10,059 bases of DNA from Hyphochytrium catenoides (taxonomy: Eukaryota; Sar; Hyphochytriomycetes; Hyphochytriales; Hyphochytriaceae). Within the stretch, counting starts at the first letter, position 1, and every line of letters begins with the position of its first letter. Of this stretch, positions 5,722 to 10,059 are shown piece by piece. The stretch lies in the NCBI GenBank assembly GCA_900088475.1, contig FLMG01002537.1, positions 1 to 10,059 of the forward strand, written 5' to 3'. The notes under the pieces were generated by a model that was given only the letters and a program-made list of their open reading frames with translations, ran no database searches and was not told the DNA's origin. The position numbers and the translations under genes are program-made.

Positions 5722-6372
5722 TGTCGAGGATCAAACTTCTCTCTCACGTTCTTTCATCTGACTCTTTGCGATTGTTCTCTTACTTTGGTCTTATCTAGCA
5801 TGTTAGAAAAGGTAGAGTTCTAGACTTAGAGGGAAAAGTATTGAGTTCCGCTTTTAGAGAGTCAAACCTTAGGCCCTTAGATACGTAGCAAGAGTAAGAC
5901 TAGTAGCATGTTTCGGTAGAATTAGAAAGTAGAGTTGGACCAGCCAGAAGAAGTGTCACCAGGCACGCGCCTTTGACCTGGTCGTAAAGAGTAGCTTAGC
6001 TATAGTTTATCTTAGTAGTGAGAAGATTAGAGTCGTAACGTTACGACGCTGTAAGGTAGACTTTAGAGTGAGAGGTAGTATAGCTCATAGTTAAAGTTTG
6101 GGTAGAGCAGAAGAGCAATAGCTTCTAGAGTTAAGATGAGCCGAGCTCTTTGCCGACTTGTCAGTAGTGAATTCATTCCGCAATTTGCCAAGCACCAGAA
6201 AACTCAGCTAGCCAACCTGCTAAAGCGTCTTTAGCTGAATGGACCTTCATAACAGCTTTACCGCTGTATTAGCTCTTGGATCTGTCTGTGAGGTGATCGG
6301 CTTCACCGCTGTTCCTCGTAACTCCTCTGTTAGCGCGCAGGTTGGTACGTCGTGGCCGGACTGCTCTCAACA
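5722..6372 (+). mobile_element. 3' LTR of family D (about 651 bp)
   Basis: The right edge is fixed by the point where family C sequence resumes (GTAACGTC at 6373). The left edge is fixed by the polypurine tract. Ends TGTCGAG and CTCAACA are near-perfect short inverted repeats. There is no other copy in the window to confirm its length. No gene is seen. It holds a 16-bp palindrome at 6032-6047 and a short hairpin ACCAGG...CCTGGT at 5958-5982. The matching 5' LTR is absent, so D is truncated on the left. Confidence 0.7.
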
Positions 6373-6454
6373 GTAACGTCTGTGTCCCTGAGAGCTAGGT
6401 GTGTATAGAGAGTGACCACTGTACTACTGACAACGAGCATTCTAGCACTCAACA
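6373..6454 (-). mobile_element. Family C LTR, 5' part (copy C2), cut by element D
   Basis: On the minus strand this begins TGTTGAGTGC after the tract ATGAGGGGCAG and runs to GACGTTAC, where the D LTR begins. It matches 1765-1846. GTAAC at 6373-6377 is the likely right-hand half of the D target duplication; the left-hand half is not found beside D's truncated 5' end. Confidence 0.7.
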
Positions 6455-6695
6455 CTGCCCCTCATACCTAGCCTCTCTGGATCATCAGTGGTGAGGGTCG
6501 AATTAACTCACCAAATTGTCGGTCTCACTCACTCACCCCCCCGCAGACGAAGCTAGGTGGGTAGTGGCAAGAGTACTGGTACTAGGAGGGATGATTCCAA
6601 GGTGAAGATGCATTGTCCGAAAGAGAGGAGCGGGTAAAGGCTTGGTGAGACAATCAGCGGCCATAGCTGCAGAGGAGAGGGTGTAACAGATCGGC
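6455..6695 (-). other. Family C2 3' untranslated tail
   Basis: Noncoding sequence between the RNase H remnant and the LTR, matching C1 at roughly 1000-1108 plus 1684-1764. It shows the uninterrupted form of the site that carries the GAGAG-flanked insertion in C1. A C-run (about 6536-6542) replaces the G-run seen in C1. Confidence 0.6.
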
Positions 6696-7200
6696 TTAAT
6701 TCTCCCGTTGGCTGCTTCTATTGCAGGACACAGTACTTGACATCAAAGTCTTTGACTTTGGTCGTGAAGAGGAACAGGGAACAATCACACTCTTGTTGTC
6801 CTGGCTATTACGAACGAGCAGCCGGTTGGAGAAGCCAAGCTCGCTCAGGAAAACTCTGAAGTGCTCTGCGACCTGGCTCGCGGACCAAAGAGACGCGTCC
6901 GTCTCCGGCGTTGTCGACGCTCGAAGAGATTGTTTCTTTGACTTCCAATCAAAAGCACCGCCGTTGAGGCCCAATAAATAGCCTGTGCGTGATAGACTTG
7001 CGGTCATCTGAGTCACTAGCCCAACCAGCATCAGCCTGCATCGAGAGTTGAATAGGAGCATCTCCTCCTAGACACAAGGAATAGTCTTGGGTGGCCTTCC
7101 GGTAGGAGAAGTTACGTTTGACAGCCTCCCAGTGGACGTGGCGGAAGGCAGTTACATGTTGGCTCACAGCTTGCACCGCATAAGCGATATCGGACCACGT
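6696..7200 (-). pseudogene. Family C2 RNase H domain (degraded)
   Basis: Minus-strand counterpart of C1 RNase H, split over two frames with a shift near 6980-7000. The first catalytic motif reads QADAGW instead of QADADW, so a key acidic residue is lost. LNGGAFDWKSKKQSLRAS, ASQVAEHFRVFLSELGFSN and SQDNKSVIV are clear. The STTEAE motif is altered to TTPETD. Not functional. Confidence 0.85.
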
Positions 7201-7970
7201 GCACACCACCATTGACATGGAGCAAGGAACCCACTGCTTGGCGATAAGGGGTTCGAGCCAACCGGTCAACTTCATCAACAGAAAGAGGAATGGTCGACGC
7301 TTTGGGCAAGTACGTCTTAGGCATCGCGGGGATAGGGTTTGGGTAGGCATCAAGTAGGTTGAAGCGCTCCAAGATCTCTGCGATATACTTCGGTTGTCGA
7401 AGGTATATCTTCCTAGCAGCTCGATCCCGTTTTACTTGGATGCCCAAGTAGTACTCTAACTCCCCCAAATCGGTGGTAGAGAAACGAGCAGGCCTCATAG
7501 TCTTCAGACCTGCAATTTCCTCGGTGGTGGGAGCAAAGAGGAGTATGGTCATCAACGAAGACGCCGACGATGTCAAGGTCGGCAGGTCTCGAAGAGTGCT
7601 GCTTGGCGTATACTCCAAAGTCACAGACGGTGCGGTGAATCCCCTTGTTCCATCAGATAATGGTGGGGGGTGTCATTCCACATCTGGGACTGGAGCGGAG
7701 ACCATATATCGACTTCTTCGGCTTCCAGATGCTATCTTCTTGTCCAGGAGCTGCGAAACTGGGGGACTGCCGCTTGTACACCTGCTAGTCAAAGTTGCGG
7801 TTCAGGCAGGATGCCTTTTTATCGACGTAGTGTACTTCTAGATCGAGCGTGGCGGCGAGCGAGAGAAGGCAGCGCGCTCTGTCATGCCCTATCACTGGAC
7901 CAAAGACCTCGCTAAAGTCAATACCTTACTTCTTCTGTCGATTGCCAGGAGTGACCACACTTGCCTTGTA
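7112..7970 (-). pseudogene. Family C2 reverse transcriptase (broken)
   Basis: In minus-strand order: YKASVVTPGNRQKK near 7970-7930, GIDFSEVFGPV near 7925-7893, LAATLDLEVHYVD near 7860-7825, MWNDTPHHYLMEQG near 7705-7665, FVDD at 7559-7548, then STTDLGELEYYLGIQVKRD and YIAEILERFNLLDAYPNP, ending with RTPYRQAVGSLLHV. Several frameshifts and a stop after RQKK break it. It shares the unusual FVDD and most residues with C1. It joins a fragment of integrase upstream with about 1 kb of pol missing. Confidence 0.85.
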
Positions 7971-8044
7971 CTACTGTACTTGTGCACTGCTAACGATCTC
8001 TCTTCCGCGATCGGAGCGTATCTCCTTCACGCGCTCACCCGTCT

Positions 8045-8312
8045 GGTTCTGTTAGATTTTATCATTGGATGGTGAGCACTTTGTATTAATATTGAAGGGC
8101 GTCTGGATATACCGGAGAAAAGTTTTGTACGCTCCGGGATTTGAACCCAGGACCTCTGCCTTTGATGTCGACACCCTAACCAGTATGCACCATACACCAA
8201 ACGTACTCTTGACTAATCTCCGTTTTTGGTTTATATACCAGGGATTTTCCCCTCTGCGTCGTCCGCTGTACACCTTTTTTGGTTTCAGCGTCGATCACAG
8301 TTCAACAGGTTC
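8045..8312 (-). mobile_element. Family A solo LTR (A4) with 5-bp target duplication
   Basis: A 258-bp LTR at 8050-8307 with ends TGTTGAAC and TCTAACA on the minus strand, flanked by GGTTC at 8045-8049 and 8308-8312. The exact duplication and TG...CA ends identify a clean integration followed by LTR-LTR recombination. It defines the borders of the family A LTR. It carries TATATAAA (reverse, 8230-8237) and the tRNA-like unit. Confidence 0.92.
8127..8206 (-). tRNA. tRNA-like sequence in solo LTR A4
   Basis: The same 80-nt unit on the minus strand: acceptor GTACGTT with AGCGTAC, T arm CTGGG-TTCAAAT-CCCGG, A-box TGGTGTATGG and B-box GGTTCAAATCC all kept. The T-run lies at 8117-8120 on this strand. 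The changes relative to A3 fall in the anticodon region (GACATCAAAGG), while both box elements and both outer stems are unchanged. Confidence 0.6.
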
Positions 8313-8482
8313 TTCATGAGAAGAATGAGCTTCTTCAACTTAGCTTCTGCTTCTCCTTTGCTTTGAAGAAATTGCACAAAGCACCTCCGAGAGTGATCAT
8401 CCACAACGAGCAGAAAATGTACATAGCCTTGATAGCTCCAAAGAATATTTTCGTCGAAAGGAGAAAGAAGAAGGAGAATCAA

Positions 8483-8713
8483 CAGGACATTTACGAGACA
8501 ATCCTCATCTCTTCAAAAATTCTCCAAAGCCCCGCCTCCATCCTTTGACTCTATAGTGAGTCACCTGTACGTCCTAGGGACTCTCTCTCTGGCTGCAGAT
8601 GAGGGAGGCATCGACCGTATTATGACTGATGAACAGAGAAGAGTGCCTAGCTCTTCACACTCCGGATACTCTACATTCTTCTTCTGAACGCTCTCTCTGC
8701 TCCAGGTCCAGGG
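8483..8713. other. Unassigned stretch between C2 integrase and B LTR
   Basis: By position this should be further upstream C2 pol sequence on the minus strand, but I recognise no protease or zinc-binding motif and the frames contain stops. It contains an 18-bp interrupted palindrome TGACTC-N6-GAGTCA at 8546-8563. Confidence 0.4.
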
Positions 8714-9036
8714 TGTTGAATTATATGGGATGATTGGACAATGTCATTAGTTGAGAGTGCTCTACCTATAAGCCCAACTGGGGTCCCATAATCTAGGGCT
8801 ATTCTGACTATGCCAACTATTCCTAATAAACCCTAAGATATGGAGTTATAGAGATATCCCTGTCTAGAACAGTCAGTCCTGAAGGTATCCTGGGGTACTG
8901 ACCATAAGCCATAGGTATAAACAGGGACATTTCGCTTGCTTCCTATCTCGGCTTCTACTAGGAGTTTAGAGCTGAAACTTGGGTAGTTAAGCTTGCCAGC
9001 TTGTAGTCCACATAGCTGTGCCCGCAGACTCCAACA
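8714..9036 (-). mobile_element. LTR of family B, copy 3 (3' LTR of the gag-only element)
   Basis: A 323-bp B LTR; on the minus strand it runs TGTTGGAGTC to AATTCAACA. It is preceded on that strand by GAGCTGCGGGGAGG (9050-9037), a polypurine tract, and upstream of that by a gag gene in the same orientation. The left-flank 5-mer is CAGGG (8709-8713); the partner duplication would lie outside the window. Confidence 0.8.
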
Positions 9037-9124
9037 CCTCCCCGCAGCTCGAACTCCCTCTTGTGAAGGGTCGAAGCTAAACATTCAACACCTCCCCGCA
9101 TGCTGTAGACCCGCTAGAAAGAGA
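9037..9124 (-). other. Family B 3' noncoding region with doubled polypurine/LTR-start motif
   Basis: Between the gag stop and the B LTR, the motif TGCGGGGAGGTGTTG occurs twice on the minus strand: at 9100-9086 and again at 9046-9032, the second being the real tract and LTR border. The first is followed by TGTTGAATGTTTAG, which is not the B LTR. Confidence 0.55.
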
Positions 9125-9998
9125 TTACTGGTTCTTGGGTTTCCATTGCACACATTTCTCGATGTACGATGAACAGCGAGGTTGGCGAGATGTTGTTTCC
9201 TTAGCCTTTTTGATAAACGCGTCGAGATCTCCAGAAATTTCCACATTGTCTGATTGCTTCAGTGCTAGATAGAAAGAATGGAGAGTATTGTTAGCAGCGT
9301 CAAGCTTTTCTTGATTCAGAGCCTGCGTATTGCTTAATTGTCCTTCATTTGGATCCTTGGGACCTTGATGTTGGTTGACTCCTCTCCGTGCTTCCTCTTT
9401 GGAAAGAGATAGTTTAGTTGGTTGTTGAGATGTTTCCTTAGTGATGAGCTGGTTTTGTTCTTCAGTTCTTCTCAGTAGTGCCTTGACTGCCTCACGATAA
9501 GAAGTCTTCTTCTTTGATGAAGATAAATCAATAATTTTCTTCGAAGCTTTTGACAGATTCCTTTTAGAGCGTGATTTCCAGAAAGACGGTCTGTGATGAG
9601 CGTTCTGCTCGAGTTCCCAGCATTTCTCCGAAGGATGGCTGCGACTTCCGCAAAATGGGCACTCCGGCCATTGATCGCGAACTTTGATGTTAGATGATGA
9701 TGAAGCTGGATGAGCCTTGTTCTTGGTCTCGTGATGACGGTGATGATGAGGTTCCTTTATCCTTTGTTGATGTAGAGTGTATGCAGCAAAGCCTTCTTCT
9801 TCATCATAATGCTTGTTGGTAGTGCGCAGCGCACGTCTTCGGTGTTGTTCTCCGATGAGAATATCATCTATGGCACTTGCACATAGTTCCCCCGTTCCAC
9901 GCACTTGGATGGCTTGAGCAATACCTTCATATGAGCGGTGGAAGGGCCATAAGTACTGCGGCTTTGTAGAGGTTGTCGTAGAAATCTTTCTTCTCCAT
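9125..9998 (-). pseudogene. Copia-type Gag of a gag-only element (one frameshift)
   Basis: A Gag protein builds the virus-like particle and binds element RNA. The main frame, 9934-9125, carries one zinc knuckle CPFCGSRSHPSEKC (C-x2-C-x4-H-x4-C) about 90 residues in, followed by a Trp and a basic, Ser/Lys-rich region, then a Gln/Glu-rich tail ending KPKNQ and a stop at 9127-9125. Upstream, ATG at 9998-9996 opens MEKKDFYDNLYKAAVLMALPPL in another frame; a one-base shift near 9935 joins it to YEGIAQAIQVRG. A TGA lies in frame 9 bp before this ATG, so the usual Gag N-terminus is shortened or lies beyond another break. No protease follows. Confidence 0.75.
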
Positions 9999-10059
9999 TA
10001 TTTCTCAAAGTAAATCAAGCTTTCTTCTCTGCTGGCACAGGAAGAGGCTAATGTCTTGT
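9999..10059. other. Window edge upstream of gag
   Basis: Only 61 bp, presumably further leader or Gag sequence of the minus-strand B element. Nothing recognisable. Confidence 0.3.

Larger units (their letters stand above)
7985..8482 (-). pseudogene. Family C2 integrase core (interrupted by A LTR)
   Basis: On the minus strand YVHFLLVVDDHSRRCFVQFLQSKGEAEAK (8428-8342 region, up to MKN) is the Copia integrase core around its first acidic residue. After the inserted LTR the frame resumes with QTGERVKEIRSDRGREIV, holding the second catalytic D (SDRG, 8015-8004). The glutamate-containing part and the C-terminal domain are missing, and the RT start follows within about 20 bp. Removing the LTR and one GAACC copy restores a continuous frame across the insertion. 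Confidence 0.85.

Noticed and set aside
7473-7841. A 122-codon plus-strand frame, and the neighbouring frames 7670-7915 and 7849-8055.
   Set aside because: They are antisense to the C2 reverse transcriptase and show no recognisable motifs.
8549-8563. CTATAGTGAGTC resembles the reverse complement of a T7 promoter core, suggesting vector sequence.
   Set aside because: Only 12 bases match, the next bases differ from the promoter, and no vector context surrounds it. It is better seen as part of the TGACTC-N6-GAGTCA palindrome.
1-10059. CRISPR arrays, prokaryotic defence genes, operons or host protein genes.
   Set aside because: There are no regularly spaced repeats, no ribosome-binding-site pattern and no non-transposon domains. 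All coding similarity is Copia Gag-Pol.

Overview
The window looks like a nest of LTR retrotransposons from a eukaryotic repeat-rich region. I see no host gene. Every recognisable coding stretch is Ty1/copia-type (order Gag, integrase, reverse transcriptase, RNase H), and most are broken by frameshifts, stops or later insertions. G-rich polypurine tracts followed by TGTTG-type LTR ends resemble plant Copia elements, so a land plant is my first guess. A fungus cannot be excluded.

Five repeat families are named here for convenience. Family C: a 3' pol fragment on + (1-1108, then 1684 to at least 1846) and an inverted relative on - (about 8482 down to 6373). Family D: a 5'-truncated Copia on + (about 2040-5721) with a 651-bp 3' LTR (5722-6372). 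Family B: LTRs of about 325 bp at 1114-1439, 4171-4494 and 8714-9036; the last ends a gag-only element on - (gag 9998-9125). Family A: a small element with LTRs of about 250 bp, present as a two-LTR, TRIM-like copy inside the D reverse transcriptase (3697-4772), as a clean solo LTR inside the C integrase (8050-8307, 5-bp duplication GGTTC), and as a rearranged copy (1455-1678).

The most interesting signal is family A. Four of its five LTR copies contain an 80-nt tRNA-like cassette: a perfect 7-bp acceptor stem, a T arm, A-box and B-box matches, a TATATAAA about 30 bp upstream, and a TTTT run 5 nt downstream. Immediately after the 5' LTR at 3945 lies a primer-binding site whose 16 bases complement the 3' end of that same tRNA-like sequence plus an added CCA. 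The match includes a base variant private to that copy. The simplest reading is a miniature retrotransposon that carries the gene for its own reverse-transcription primer, comparable in layout to the Cassandra TRIMs that carry 5S rRNA in their LTRs. This is inference from one window and needs genome-wide confirmation.

Layout: C1 RT/RNase H (1-1108); B and A composite inserted between GAGAG repeats (1114-1678); C1 3' tail and LTR start (1684-1846); unassigned (1847-2040); D integrase and RT (2040-3696); A/B composite insertion (3697-4772); D RT end and RNase H (4773-5691); D 3' LTR (5722-6372); C2 on - (6373-8482) with a solo A LTR; unassigned (8483-8713); B element 3' LTR and gag on - (8714-9998).
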